A DNA stretch of 64,000 nucleotides, taken from positions 54,445,995 to 54,509,994 of the forward strand of contig CM060198.1 in the NCBI GenBank assembly GCA_030549335.1. The letters are read 5' to 3'. This DNA comes from Pontederia crassipes (Eukaryota > Streptophyta > Magnoliopsida > Commelinales > Pontederiaceae). The notes beneath the pieces were generated by a model. The model had not been told where the DNA came from. It worked only from the letters and a program-made list of their open reading frames with translations, and made no database searches. The translations under genes and the position numbers were made by a program. Below, piece after piece: positions 23,212 to 35,449 of the stretch (positions within the stretch are counted from its first letter, which is position 1; every line of letters begins with the position of its first letter).

Positions 23212-26200
23212 ATGATGGGTGATCAATGCGGTAAAAATCCGTTTTTGTGTTGCTTTGCTGTTGTTGCTTAGTGATGCTTTGCAATGGAAAGAAAAAAAAA
23301 CTGATCTTTCTGCTGCCTCGCTTTACATTTCTTCTGGTGCGGCTTCTTTGGTGGTTTACGCGGTAGGAACCTGCAAGATTTGTTCTGCTTATGGAACTCA
23401 GTGGCATCATTTCCCCTTGTTAAACGTCTCTGTAACGAGGAGCGCAATCCGGAACTCTGTAACGAGAAGGTGAGTGGTTTATGTTTAATCCATCAAGCTC
23501 GTTGCTTATAATAAGTCGTCTCATCTTCTCTTTCTTGAAACGTCCGTTCTCTGTGTTAGGTCTTCTGTTCTAACAAGCCAAAAAATCCAGTCTGTAGAAA
23601 CATGATGTGATCTCTCTTTGGGGGGAAGGGTGAGTTGTACGTTACCGAAATGATTTAATTTCATGGCATGCCGAAATGCAACATCTTATGTTCAGGCATC
23701 TGTACTCGAGAAACAAATTTTATGGAGAAATAGGAACGTGAAATTTAGTATGCACATCCATAACAGTGAAAATTAGACATCAACTTGGCTTATCATCCAT
23801 TTTAAGCTGCAAACTTCCAATTATTCTTCCCTGTTGTTATGTTTTACATTGATTTCCTTGTTTTTTGTTGTTATTTTTAATGTGTTATTGTGTGAAAATT
23901 ATTGTAACTGAGGTCATACGTGTGAAAGAAGAACTTATGTAGAAGTTCATACTTCTTTCCTCTTTAAAATGGCCAATAATGCCAACCTTCTCTTGAGTGA
24001 CATAATTATGCAAATTTCGGGTTCATGTAAGAGAGCTAGTGTGTTGATTACACTCTTTGATCCCAAATTATTTCTAGTCCTGTTTTTAATATTGCTATGG
24101 TGAACTTCCCATGGATGTATTTCATCTTTATCGATCCCAGTTAGACGCTGTGGTTTCAGCAATTGTGAGTTTTTTCAGATTCCATGAAATATTTGTTTCA
24201 TTGCTTTAACATAGCAAAAATCAATTGATTGCTTTGATGTGTTTGAATTTCTAGAATCCAAAGGAGGCATATGCAAGCAGAGGAGGTGAGAAAGCTTTCT
24301 TAAGACTTAATTCTGCATTCAGTTTTTCTCATTTTTTTTTGCTTCAGATAATATAATCAGCCCACGGACATCCGATTCTGAATTGCTCCTGAAAAGTCTT
24401 CATGTTCTTAGGAATGAGGTATTTTACTACACACGGAATTCTATTCATTAGTTTTTTTTCGTTATGTTTGCCAATTTTTGCTTTGTACATGCTTATAAAG
24501 TATATGCATGTTCATGCATTCTACTCCATTTATTTAATCTTTTTTTTATCATAATTTTGTGATTCTCTTTGATTTTTCAAACTTGTCCGTGGATATGCCC
24601 TAAATATTAATGTGGATCCCTTTAAGGTTTAGACACACTGAATATTCTTTTTTTTTTTTGAGAACAGAAAGGATGATTACCAATTTGGTGGACATCCAAA
24701 TTTATTAATAATAAAAAGAGGTTACATCATAATTACAACAAAAGTAATTGAATGCTGAATTTTCCCCACCACTACTCGCACGACCATACGTTACATAACT
24801 CTACAGCTTGCGTGGCAATATTATCCGTGTAGCATCGCCCGTTTCTAAAGATGACTGCATTCCTTTGTGACCAGATTGCCCATAGGGTAGATAAGGTTAG
24901 TACTCTGCTCCTCCTTGAGACATATCTTCGCTCACCCCATCACATTACCACTCCGAAAGGAGCTCCAAAATGCTTCTACTGATGATACATTAAGCCATTG
25001 ACTTTTGGTGATTGTCCATACTTCTCTTGCCACCTCACACTCAAAAAACAAGTGTTTAATGTCCTCGACAACATTATTGCACAAAACACACTGAATATTC
25101 TTTAGGTATCAGTTTATGCCCCATCATTTGATCACGGTGTTGCTGGTGTAAGATGAAATATCTATACAGCTCGAGTACGTTAAAGCATCCCTTTATCTCA
25201 TTAACTTACAATTCAAACTTCAATTCTGTGTCTTGATAAGCATGCTAATTTTACTAAGTTTGAAGTTAATGTAAATCTTCCTATTGTTTTCGATCTGCCA
25301 AAAGTCACTAGTTTTTTATGCAGCTAGTTCTGCTCTCCATTCGACTGAACAACAACAACAATAAAGCCTTATCCCACTAGGTGGGGTCGGCTACATGGAT
25401 CATACGACGCCAATTCGTTGATCCATGTTCATAAGATTCGACAGGATTTTATGCTGGCTGTCGGGGCCTAACACAACCCTCCTCCTTTATCCGGGCTTGG
25501 GACCGGCTATAAAATATAGGCGGAGTTTTCCATTCGACTGAAATGTCAATTATTTTCTGGTGTAGAATTGAGAATCTTTTGTTGCACATCATCTCTTTCG
25601 CAAACCTTGGCAGAACTTTTTTTTTGTGGTGGCCCTGTTTTACAGAACTGGTCATTTATTAGTGACTAATAGGGTCACAGGTTCAAGGCACAGGTTCAAG
25701 GCATGTATGGTTCCTCAATAGATACAACATAGATCCTTTTCTATGTCATGCCGTAAGGCCGTTACATATATAAGTAGTTGGGTAAAATGAGTATACTGCA
25801 TGCTTATATGCTACAGTATACTTTGATCCACTTATCATATAAATATGATTTTGATAAGCAGTAACATGTACAATAGGTCGATCAACTTACTATAGTCCGT
25901 GCAGTAAGTCGATATACTGCACGGACTATAGTAAGTCGATCGACCTATTGTACATGTTACTGTTCATCAGATATACTGCACGGACTATAGTAAGTCGATC
26001 GACCTATTGTACATGTTACTGTTCATCAGAATCGTATTTATATGATAAGTTGATCAACCTATTATTCAATGCAGCATACTGCAACATATAAACATGCATT
26101 ATACTCATTTTTCCCTTATTAATAACATCGATGGATGGCTGTGCAACAGACAGTCATCGCGTTTTCTCTCAGAAAAAAATAACTTTATGTGAAAGCAGAG

Positions 26201-29142
26201 ATAAGACTGCATACATCTGCCTATTCTCTCCTACTCACATTAGCAAAGGAAAACTGAGCACACAGAGTTTTAGCATGTCCATCACATTGTTACTTAAATT
26301 CTAAAGTTCCTGCATTGTAAATGATCTTGTGCGCTATGCTACCAAGTTTTTCTCATATCCTCTGTATACATGGTTATACTACCTTTGACGTTCTGTTGGT
26401 AGTTTTATAACTGCTGATACATTATGTACGCATGCCCATTTTGTTGTGGCCATATCCACCATTGTGAATGCACGCATTAAATGTTGTCGTACTCATGTTT
26501 TCTTCCAATTTCACTTGAGTTTCAGAAGTCTTCTCCTAACATTGTTTTTTGGAGGCACATGGTGGTGATTTTAGAAGGAAATTACTTGTTGGAATTGCAA
26601 GGACTTGGCGGGAGGTCTGTTCTTTATTCGGGTAGCAATGGTAATGTTTCTCTTACGAATACTTGAATAGATACAATTCCCCTCCTGGAAAAAGCATATT
26701 GAATCAAAGAAAATCTTGCTTTTATCCCAAGTGGATCTGAAATGTGATAAATATGAACTGAATTCCAGTTTAAACCAATATTTAGGGATGTACAATTTGT
26801 AGGATTCCAAAGGGCAACAAGAGGGGGGGTGGGGTGGGGGTTGATTTCACGAAGATCGTCGTAGAAGTACAAAATCGATTCTTAAAACTTTTGCAATTTA
26901 GATTATAAACACAATATTAGAGGGAGATGGAGTGAGAGAAATCAAACACAAATAGACGCGGTGGTTGTTGACGAAGTTCGGCCACACCTGACCTACGTCC
27001 CCGCTCCGACTTCTCGACCTCGAGACCGTCGGAGATTCTACTGATCCCTTCCTTTGTTCCAAATGGGGCAAGGAATAAAGCCCTTTACACCACCACCTTT
27101 TCTCCGCTTCGAGAGGCAAAGCAACTTCTCATCCTAGGAAGCTAATCTATTTCTCTTGTTCAAGAGGTAAGATTTTGAACTTCTTTTACACAGGAGCTCT
27201 CTCAGTTTTTTTTAAACAAAAGTGTTTCTCTCTTTTACAATTCTATGCTTACAAGAAGAGAAGAGAGAAAGAATGAGAAAGTTATAAAATGAAAACTTTA
27301 AGAAATGATCTTTCTTTGATAACTTGAAGTTTTTCTTCAAATGGATGAATGGGTGTTTTTGCCTCTGGCTTTGGCACTCTTTTTATAGTCTTCAATGTGT
27401 GGAAAATTTGTCCAGAAATTGTTCCACAAATTCCTCCTTCAAATTTGACCGTTACTGTTCGTTTGACTCGGAGACCGGTCGACCGGTCTGTGTGACCGTT
27501 GCGCGTTTTCTTCAACTTTTGCGCTTGATTTGTCGACCGGTATGTCGACCGGTATTCGGTCGATCGGTATCATCTCGACCGGCCTTGTTTGCTTCGACCG
27601 GCGGGTTGACCGACCTGCACTATTTTGATTATAACTTTTTGCACGGTTATTCAAATTAGATGATCTTGGAGTCTATGGAAAACTAACAAAATTCTCTACA
27701 AGTTCCACATTTCTTCAAAACTAATGAGATCAGTGACAATTATTTAATCAAAGTGTAGTGCATAAAGTTATCCATTTTTCTTTAAACTTTTTCAGCATTT
27801 CGACTTTAATCTTTCGAGGTTTGTTTTATCAAAATATAATTTTATATGTCATTAAAACTTTGACCCAACACAATTGAAGTAGTACTTATTTATGAAGTCG
27901 AGGTTTCACTATGACATTGTTTTTGGTGTCAGACTCTTGCAATGGTCACCTTTATGAAACATATATATCATCCCTATGATTTGTCTGATGAGTTGAGATT
28001 TTTACATATCAGCTGAGCCATTAGTGAACTAGTTAGATAAAGTTGCCATATTACCATAATAAATTTGACGCTGACAAATGCATTGCTACAACCACTTTCT
28101 ACTGTCGTTCTTCTATGGGTTTGATTACAATATATTCCGATTTCACTTGTAACTTTGGCTGTTATTCCTACAGGTGATAACTTTGCTCATTGATACTGCC
28201 ATGCAGCGTGTTTTAAGAAGCCATATACCTACAGGTGATATATATCAATATTAATGTGTTTCTAGACATAATAAGGTCATATCTTAATTCTGTTTCAGGA
28301 AAAGAGCCTGATGTTGCAATAGTGTGTGCAAGATTCTTTCTTCTTTCACTTACATGATTAGCTTGTATATTTTTCTCTCCTATTTCAGCCAGAGCCTCCT
28401 ACAAGCACTTTACTTTTAGGTATCTATATGACACAATAAATTTACAGTAGTAGTATGAGTTTTCAGTAAACGTGTAAATATAAATAAGATTTTTTGGGGC
28501 CTAATACAGCTAAAGATAAACATGAAAACCAAGGGGCAAAAATGTAATTATGATTTGATTCCTTGACTTGAGGGGCATAGAAAGGGTTGTTTTCTATAAT
28601 CTCAACTTTATTTGTAAGATATTTCACTGACGAATCTACGTCAGAACCATCAAGATTCGAGATCTTACTTTGCCGTAATTTTAATGAACGTTGATACCCG
28701 ATCACTGCTCAGCTAAGATGATTTATGTGAAAGTGACTTGTCCCACACTTTAACATGACAGTTAAGTATAATATGAAGGGTGGTGTCACATGTGAAACCT
28801 GAGATGCTTTGAACCCATTCTTTAGTTCTGTTACACTACTGGGCTGTCCATGTTTCAGTTACCTTGATCCCAGAGGATTCATTCTTCTGTTATTCTTGTC
28901 TTCTTAGTCAGACTTGGTAACAGATGCAGGTTACTTGGCAGATTTATCTGTGTTAAGCTGCTAACGTAGAGTTTAATTTCGTTTCTACTTGTCCTCGGGT
29001 TACTAGCTGGTTTCTTTGTCTTATATTACAACTGCTAGAACAGCAACTACGTCTATTAGATGTTCATTGATCCTTCTGAACTTTGATATGGTGCATGAAA
29101 AATGCAGATCTCACAATTAGATCAGTGGACTTCTCAAGCTGA
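23212..29142 (+). CDS. Unidentified 162-residue protein, 11-exon gene model
   Basis: I do not recognise this protein. Exons chosen by splice signals and phase: 23212-23230, 23378-23469, 23696-23737, 24141-24164, 24255-24285, 24348-24418, 26555-26614, 28174-28234, 28299-28321, 28389-28419, 29108-29142. All phases join, giving 489 nt ending in TGA. The middle reads as ordinary soluble protein: LFCLWNSVASFPLVKRLCN, KQILWRNRN, SDSELLLKSLHVLRNE, GDFRRKLLVGIARTWRE, VITLLIDTAMQRVL, then a Pro-rich turn (PEPPTSTLLL). It is basic and mostly helical in character, with no signal peptide or membrane segment. The first exon (19 nt) and the GTGTGT donor at 28322 are the weakest choices; a longer N-terminus is possible. 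Introns hold several transposons. It may be a real gene or a decaying one. Confidence 0.5.
24651..25085 (-). mobile_element. 5'-truncated LINE-type insertion with zf-RVT coding remnant
   Basis: A 435-bp insertion is flanked by a perfect 18-bp target duplication (acacactgaatattcttt at 24633-24650 and 25086-25103). It has a poly-T run of about 9 bases at its left edge, i.e. a poly-A tail on the minus strand. Near the right end the minus strand encodes CVLCNNVVEDIKHLFFECEV followed by AREVWTI, the zinc-finger motif at the C-terminus of plant LINE reverse transcriptases (zf-RVT). Tail, long duplication and 5' truncation together show target-primed insertion. It lies in intron 6 of the unidentified gene. 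Confidence 0.85.
25350..25528 (-). mobile_element. SINE-like element, copy 2 (longest)
   Basis: This 179-bp element has a perfect 14-bp target duplication (tccattcgactgaa at 25336-25349 and 25529-25542). On the plus strand it starts with (CAA)n, then contains TAGGTGGGGTCGGCTACATGG, 'ggctgtcggggcctaacaca' and 'cctcctttatccgggcttgg'. On the minus strand it would end in (TTG)n. It resembles Au-type SINEs; that family name is inference. Confidence 0.75.
25779..26117. mobile_element. Palindromic MITE with an internal duplication
   Basis: The left arm, from 'gggtaaaatgagtatactgc', is complementary over about 130 bp to the right arm ending 'atactcatttttccc', so the element folds into a long hairpin. 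The middle holds two copies (about 25912-25974 and 25975-26033) of a unit containing 'atactgcacggactatagta' and 'gatcgacctattgtacatgt'. No coding capacity. It lies in intron 6 of the unidentified gene. Confidence 0.75.
26798..27870 (-). mobile_element. Solo LTR (1.07 kb), probably SIRE-like copia
   Basis: Read on the minus strand the element starts TGTTGGGTCAAAG and ends GGAATCCTACA. Both flanks carry 'caatt' (26793-26797 and 27871-27875), a perfect 5-bp target duplication. The C-rich tract before the end (26823-26840) resembles the LTR end of SIRE/Maximus copia elements, which is why I suggest that group. At 27470-27620 the 9-mer TCGACCGGT and close variants occur about eight times. It lies in intron 7 of the unidentified gene. 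Confidence 0.8.
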
Positions 29143-30363
29143 ACACAGTGAAGTTCTTCTCTCTACTCCCCAGTAAAGTAACCTGTTATCGAGTACAAGC
29201 CATCTTGGTGAAACAAAGAAGCTATTTGCAGACAAATAGTTGCAGAGTTTTTCTTTTTATCACTTCTCCAACAGCATATATAGTTGGATATCACTACTCT
29301 AATGAAATTCATTGTGTTCTCATCTTATCATCACTTCTGTTGACAGTGAAGTTTCATTAGGTTAGAGAAGGAAACATGGTGGTTTTTTCTGCATAATAAA
29401 CATATTTATTCAGAAATTGCACACTTCATTTATTTGTATATATATTTTTTCATTTCCTCCCCTGAGAAGTCAAGAGTGTCATCCATCCATGACAGCGGCT
29501 TGTGCTCGTATGGATAGACTTTGACATTTGTCTCCATGTAATGTACCCAAAGATACTGTTCCAGGCGAGGGAACAGTAAAGGAAATATGTGCTAGTAGTA
29601 TGCAAGGTATAAAGTAACATGACGTCATCAGGCATGCGATTCGGACTGACATAGATTCGTCGGATGATATTAGATCTAGATCTTTATCCGATCACCGAAG
29701 AAAAGTAGGATGATGTAAAATGGTTCGTCAGGTGTTAGTAATCTAATGTTCGACTTTTGAAGTCACTAGGACGCTGTAGGATACGTATGCTTCGTTATAA
29801 GTTACATACCTTTTATTTCTTATTAATTCCAAAACTTCTTCCAGTACAATAAAAGAAGGAATTTTGCGTGTAAGATATGTAAGTTACATGTAATTTATAA
29901 GTTATATCATAATTCGATTAATTGTAATAACTCATTTATCGAGATTATGCAAAGTCTAATTATAGCACTCAAATTCTAAATTTACCGTTGTAATTCATTA
30001 TCGCACCTATTTATATGAGAAATTATATGTACTAGTTATAAATCATAATAATAAATTTAAGATTCGATGGACGAAATTTTTATTATATCATGTTAACTCT
30101 TAATTTTTTTAAAAAATTAACAGACCGAATTCCTCAAAATTAGTATGTCTTACATTTTAACATTCGACTCTATTGAAATGTTTCTTAAAATATGTGTTAG
30201 ATCTGATAACTCAATATTCCTTACACTTTTATATACACAAATTGACATGAAGAAAAAAAAACATCTGGCTTATTTTTCTGTTCTTTGTGTTCCTTCTTTA
30301 TAGTTATTTTGATTGATAACTAAAACTATTATCTGATTAATTTGATCGACCATTTAGAGCATT

Positions 30364-30366
<3 letters not shown>
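29143..30366. other. Intergenic, AT-rich
   Basis: Nothing recognisable as coding. It could include the 3' untranslated region of the unidentified gene (to about 29.4 kb). Confidence 0.5.

Positions 30367-30422
<56 letters not shown>
30367..30422. repeat. (AT)n microsatellite
   Basis: About 27 AT units without interruption. Confidence 0.95.
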
Positions 30423-30427
<5 letters not shown>

Positions 30428-31001
30428 ATTAGTTTACTATTGATTTGGACACTGAATTGATAATGAAATTTTTAAAAAAAAAGTGGGAGAAGGCAATCAT
30501 GATAATACTTTAACGATTCAAATAACAAAATAAAACTGATTAACTAATATATTTAATGTTAAAACTAAAATACATGATATAAAACTACATTTTGAAATAC
30601 ATCACATAAATATTCCAAAATGTATGTATTAAATTAATAATATAAATAAAATATCCGTAAATATGAAATGAGTCTTTACTCTTTAGAGTATCTACCTTCT
30701 TTTTGGATCTTAATTTAAGCCGACCAATTTTAATTTGCTAAAAAATATTTTTCAAAATTTAATCATTATTTTATTTTATTTTAAAAAAATGAGTTTGCTT
30801 TTTTTTTTTAGTCGTAAAGTTAGATAAGAACGGGCCGGCCGATCGATTAGGGTTCCATCCGGATGGATGTGGACTTGCCTACTTTTTGAGCAAAAACCCA
30901 AGTTGAGGGGGGGTTTCACGTGGATCCTTCCCCTATCACTCTCGCTCCACCACCCCCACGCCCCAACATGCATGGGACATCGCCTCGTGCATCTCGACGT
31001 G

Positions 31002-31262
31002 ATGTTTGCTACGTGGCTTTCTCTTGCATGCTCTCTCTCTCTTTTCTATCATTCTCTCTCTATGTTTGTTACGTGGCGTTCTCTAGCATGCTCTCTCTCC
31101 TCTCTTTTTCTCTCTCTCTTTTCTATCTTTCTCTCTATGCTTGTTACGTGGCGTTCTCTGGCATGCTCTCTCTCTCTCTCAGATGTTTGTTACATGCTCT
31201 TTCTCTCTCTTCTCTCTCTCAGATGTTTGTTACGTGGCGTTCTCTTGCATTGTCTCTCTCTC
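31002..31262 (+). repeat. Minisatellite of five 40-75 bp units containing TTACGTGGCG
   Basis: Five units start with 'gtttgttacgtggcgttctc' or variants (about 31006, 31064, 31138, 31183, 31222), each followed by 'gcatgctctctct' and a CT-rich spacer of variable length. The fourth unit lacks the ACGTGG part. The long open frames across it (30867-31415, 30920-31291) are low-complexity artefacts. Confidence 0.8.
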
Positions 31263-31658
31263 ATAAGTATGTGCTTCCAATGGGCGCCTAACGTTTCTTT
31301 CTGTACCACTCCTGTCGTAAATCCTTGTGGCACGCACCGGGTACACGTTGCACTGTTGCAGTGTCATCCGACTCAATTCATATGTAACGTAGCACGAATT
31401 AAAATGTTAAAATGATATAACCATCGACTCATCAACTGGTAGTAGAGTTGAAGCGTTAGGTGCTATTAGTTTTAAGTTTAAATTTTAAAATTATCATTTT
31501 GATCAGAAAATAAATTATTACTATTTTATTTTTTTAACTTTAAATTAATCGAGTATTAATAATCTTAAATATCAAAGATCTTTCATAAATCTAAGCTTGC
31601 ATTAAAAAAAATGTTAAAATAATATGAGCTGTGTGGGATGATCTCGGAGAGGGTCTCA

Positions 31659-32411
31659 ACCAATGTTTTAAAAATCGAATCAGAGATCGAATCAGTGTGT
31701 CGATCGAGTTGAGGTTCGACCGATTCAACCGAGAGTCAACTGGTTGAACCGAATTTTTATATAATAATATTATTTATAATTATTTGTGAGTAATTTAATA
31801 TATAAATTATTATAAAAATGATTAAATCAATTAAATAATTACTATTTTTACTGGATGTTAATTTAAATAGTAGTTTTATTTTTATTATTACTGATATAAT
31901 AATTTAAATTAAATGTCAATCTAAATTTATTACTAACATATTATTATCGGATTTTATTTTCCTTATATATAACTCTCTTTTATTTGATTTGATTAATAAT
32001 CTATTTCTATTTTAGCAATTTCCTTTTTATTATTACTAATTTAATAATCTAAATTTAATTTCAATCTAAATTTATTACTAATATATTATTGCCAGATTTT
32101 ATTTTATTTTTCATGTATAATTCTCTTTATTTTATTTGATTAATAATTTATTACCATTTTGATTCCTTTCCTCCAATTAATAATTCAAAATCTTTCCTTT
32201 TATTTTCTTATTTGAATTTGAATTTTTTTCTTTTTTTATCCTTTCATGTGCATAACTTTTCATATAAAAAATTGGGTTGAACTCGATTTACCTGTTCAAT
32301 CCGGTTTTTTTTATTTTTCCTGAGTCATTCCGATTTTTTACTCAGTCTGATTTTATGATTGAATTGGACCGATTGAACCGGTCGATCCGAACCGATTTTT
32401 AGAACATTGGT
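31659..32411. mobile_element. MITE-like element with ACCAATGTTYTAAAAATCG inverted repeats
   Basis: The left end ACCAATGTTTTAAAAATCG matches the complement of the right end (ACCAATGTTCTAAAAATCG). The inner parts are related 'tcggttcgaccg'-type sequence on both sides. The 650-bp core is AT-rich and non-coding. I found no clear target duplication. Confidence 0.65.
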
Positions 32412-32982
32412 ATGGACATTATCATCTTTAACGTTGAGGGGAAAATCCAAATTAAACCCCTTGTTAATTGTTATATATTTTGCACCATTGTTAATTTTAT
32501 CTTATTAATACTTTTTTATCGTTTTATATTAGAGAGTTCATATCATCGTATGCATGTGACGTGAGTGGCGAGCCCGTCCTAATAATTTAATGAATATAAA
32601 AATATATATTACATGTGAGACACGTACGTATGAACTATGAAGCAAAGTTCCAAGTATTTATTTTCTTCATTTTTAATGACATTTTTTTATTAACCAGAAG
32701 ATCCTTGATGGCACTCTAGAATCGGAATTGGAACAATAAATTTATTTATACATTTAAATAAATACTACAAGTATTAATGAACCCTATGATATGTGTTATA
32801 ATTAGCACGATTAATATATAGTGACTAATTAGTCTAAAAGTAATAATATTTTATTTGGAAATTATTATTACCATATATTAAAGATAGAAATGTGAAAAGA
32901 TTGCAGCAACAATTGAAATGTATAATAAAATTTGATGCGAACTCAAAGAAGAGGAAGAAAAATTGTAAAGACAAAAAATGAT
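32412..32982. other. AT-rich spacer
   Basis: No gene or repeat recognised between the MITE and the Mutator-like element. Confidence 0.5.
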
Positions 32983-33157
32983 TAAATTTCACTAAATATC
33001 ATCCAATCACTTTCTCAATTTTATTTTGTAATTAGACTACCTTCCAAGTATCAACTTGTTTCACCAATTGACCTTCTGAATGCTCGATCGATGTGGCATC
33101 CATGCGTGTTATTTATCTCTCCTCCATGCGTAAGCTATCTAAAGTGGCAAATCAACC
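32983..33157 (+). repeat. Left terminal inverted repeat of the MULE
   Basis: It pairs with 38500-38719. The right arm carries an extra block of about 45 bases, including 'gatcgtgcagtcgacgtcac' on the complement. Confidence 0.7.
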
Positions 33158-33460
33158 CTTTCCTTATGATGAGTATTTTTAACGAATTCAATCATGCGAC
33201 TACTTTGATTGGATGGATCCACCTGTTAATACAAGAAGCGAAGAAGCGAGATGATGATCAACAGATTGTTGCGAAAGATCGACAAGTTGGACCATGCATT
33301 GAACGAAGAAAATGAAATTAATCAATTAATAAAGTTACATATAAAAGCTCAAAGAGATCATATTCAAAGATTGAAAATCAAAACCAAAGTTGAGAAGACA
33401 AAATGTTATGGAATTGTGAAAAATATGATTATATTTTGTTTAGTTATCCTTATTTTATAG
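33150..33460 (+). pseudogene. Possible GRF-type zinc-finger protein fragment inside the MULE
   Basis: One frame (about 33189-33250) gives SCDYFDWMDPPVNTRSEEA. Another continues with LLRKIDKLDHALNEENEI, a basic coiled-coil-like stretch, and a hydrophobic end (IIFCLVILIL, about 33430-33460) before a stop. Plant GRF zinc-finger proteins share this plan: Cys-x-YF-x-W-x-DPP, a coiled coil and a C-terminal hydrophobic segment. A frameshift joins the parts, and the first two zinc ligands are not visible. It reads opposite to the transposase. Confidence 0.45.
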
Positions 33461-33917
33461 ATGGTGATTCTTATCTAGACAGAATTGACGAGTAATGTGA
33501 CATTTTATACTAATGACATTTTGTTTTCAATGAAAAATCTTGTTGTTTGTGATACTTCTTTTGAAATTATGATGATTTTGGACAACATATTTTTGAATGT
33601 AGTTGTGGCCTAACTTGTTAGTATTAAAAGGGAAATAAGGACTCTATTGATGCCCCCAACTTTTAGAAGTAAAAATAGTCTACCCTCCAACTTTTAGTTT
33701 GAAATTTATATTGCCCCAACTTTGTAACTAAAATGTAGATTGCCCTTCATCTTTAATCATCTTATTGACATTGGCCTCCAAATTTATTTAAAAAATTAGA
33801 ATGTCTTCCAATTTTGGAATAATTATGTGACTGTCATAGAATTTTATGATTTTGCAGTGATATACTTCGCTTGTTTGTAAGCACAAATGATCCAATACAA
33901 ACGATTAAATTCACTAT

Positions 33918-34603
33918 GGGTGTATTTGGGTTGGCAGAACAATCGGTTCGGAACATTCCGATTGTTCTGCCAAACACCGTTCGTGTCACGTGATGTTGGA
34001 CGAGAACATTTTTCGAAATGTTCTCGTCCAATGTTCTCGCCTTCGGCGAGAACATTTGCCCTTTTTTTTCGAGCTGCAATTCTTTTTTTTAATTTCATCT
34101 ATTCTTTTAATTATTTTGGTTTATATGTATATATAATTTATACTATATTAATACATTATTTAGGATATTATAAAATAATTTATTAAATGTTATTATTTAA
34201 AAACTATAAAATAATTAATAAATATTTTATTAATTAAACTATTCAATGATTTTTTTAAAAATAAATTATATTGGATTTTAAAATATACATAAATTATAAT
34301 ATTAATAATATTTAAATGTTTAATCAAAATAAATAAAAATAATATTAATAATATAACAATTTACGTAATTATAATATTAATAATATATTCTTATTTACTA
34401 TAATTTTATACCTCATAAAATAATAAATTATATTCTTAGTTCTTACTTTTTATCCAAACACCCACTAAAACTTTTCTATCACATCAACTTTTTAAATCCC
34501 CATCATTACACTTTTTCATCCAAACATCAACCCAAACTTTTCTATCACATCAATTAATTTTCGAGAACAAATGTTTTAAAATGTTCCGGTGCCAAACGCA
34601 GCC
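33918..34603. mobile_element. Nested AT-rich MITE-like element
   Basis: The left end GGGTGTATTTGGGTTGGCAG resembles the complement of the right end (GGCTGCGTTTGGCACCGGAA), and both run into 'gaacatt'. Near the left end is a hairpin built from 'cgagaacatttttcgaaatg'. Near the right end, 'cttttctatcacatcaa' occurs twice (about 34471 and 34537). No coding capacity. The superfamily is not determined. Confidence 0.6.
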
Positions 34604-35269
34604 TACGACAACACAATTTTCGTATCAACAAATCATTTGCAAAAGAACAATTGAAGAAACATAATTTAACAATTGAACAACTTGGAGAAACATAGATTCC
34701 ATATCGTGCGGCAACTATAAACATACTTATAATTCAATTCATCTAACAAACGTACACCAAAATGATAATCATTTAGTGAAAACATGTCAACATCCCACAT
34801 GAACACCAAGACCAAGACCAAAACACAACCAATTGTTTATCAACATTGCACATGTCACCATGACCAAAAGATAATTAATTGTTTGTCAACATCCCACATA
34901 AACACTTAAACCGAAAGATAACTAACTATTTGTCAAAACCAAAAGATAGTCCTACGTAAAGTGTGACACGTTTTCCTAGATTTTCATTTTTTCGATGTGC
35001 TTGTTCGAGAAGCCTGCGCATCATTACTTACACTCAAACATTCAGGTGGAGCCTAAAAAAATACATAGAATTAAGTTAGCTGTGAGTCTGAGTTGAATAG
35101 TTATGTTAGCATTTATATTGGAACTATTTGAGTAACTGTTGAGAACTTTGAGTCTTTTGTGAGCTTTCACTTCTTTTTCACTACAAACTAGAAAGCACAT
35201 ATTAGTGTCCAACATGCAAACAATAAAGATATAAATTTTGAAACTTATGTAAGTTTTTTTATTGTGTCC

Positions 35270-35449
35270 TATCTCTTTGCATTGGGCACATTTCATTTGA
35301 ACCCTTCCTCTCTTAGAGAATTTTCTTTTATCGGCTACAACTTTCTTAGGCCTTTTCAATTCCTCTACTTTCTTCCTCCTAGATTTTTGCTTTTGTTCTC
35401 TTCTCGTGTTAGCAAATGAGGGTGGATTGATAGGCGTGGGTTCCTCCAC
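35270..35449 (-). pseudogene. MULE transposase C-terminal CCHC zinc knuckle
   Basis: It reads RRKKVEELKRPKKVVADK then KRGRVQMKCAQCKEIGHNKK, i.e. C-x2-C-x4-H followed by Asn-Lys-Lys-Thr and then Tyr where the last Cys would be. This basic stretch plus zinc knuckle ends most MuDR-like transposases. The final Cys is changed, consistent with decay. Confidence 0.75.

Noticed and set aside
30867..31415. 182-codon plus-strand open frame
   Set aside because: It is a low-complexity translation of the CT-rich minisatellite at 31.0-31.3 kb (repeated LFLSLF/SLACSLS).
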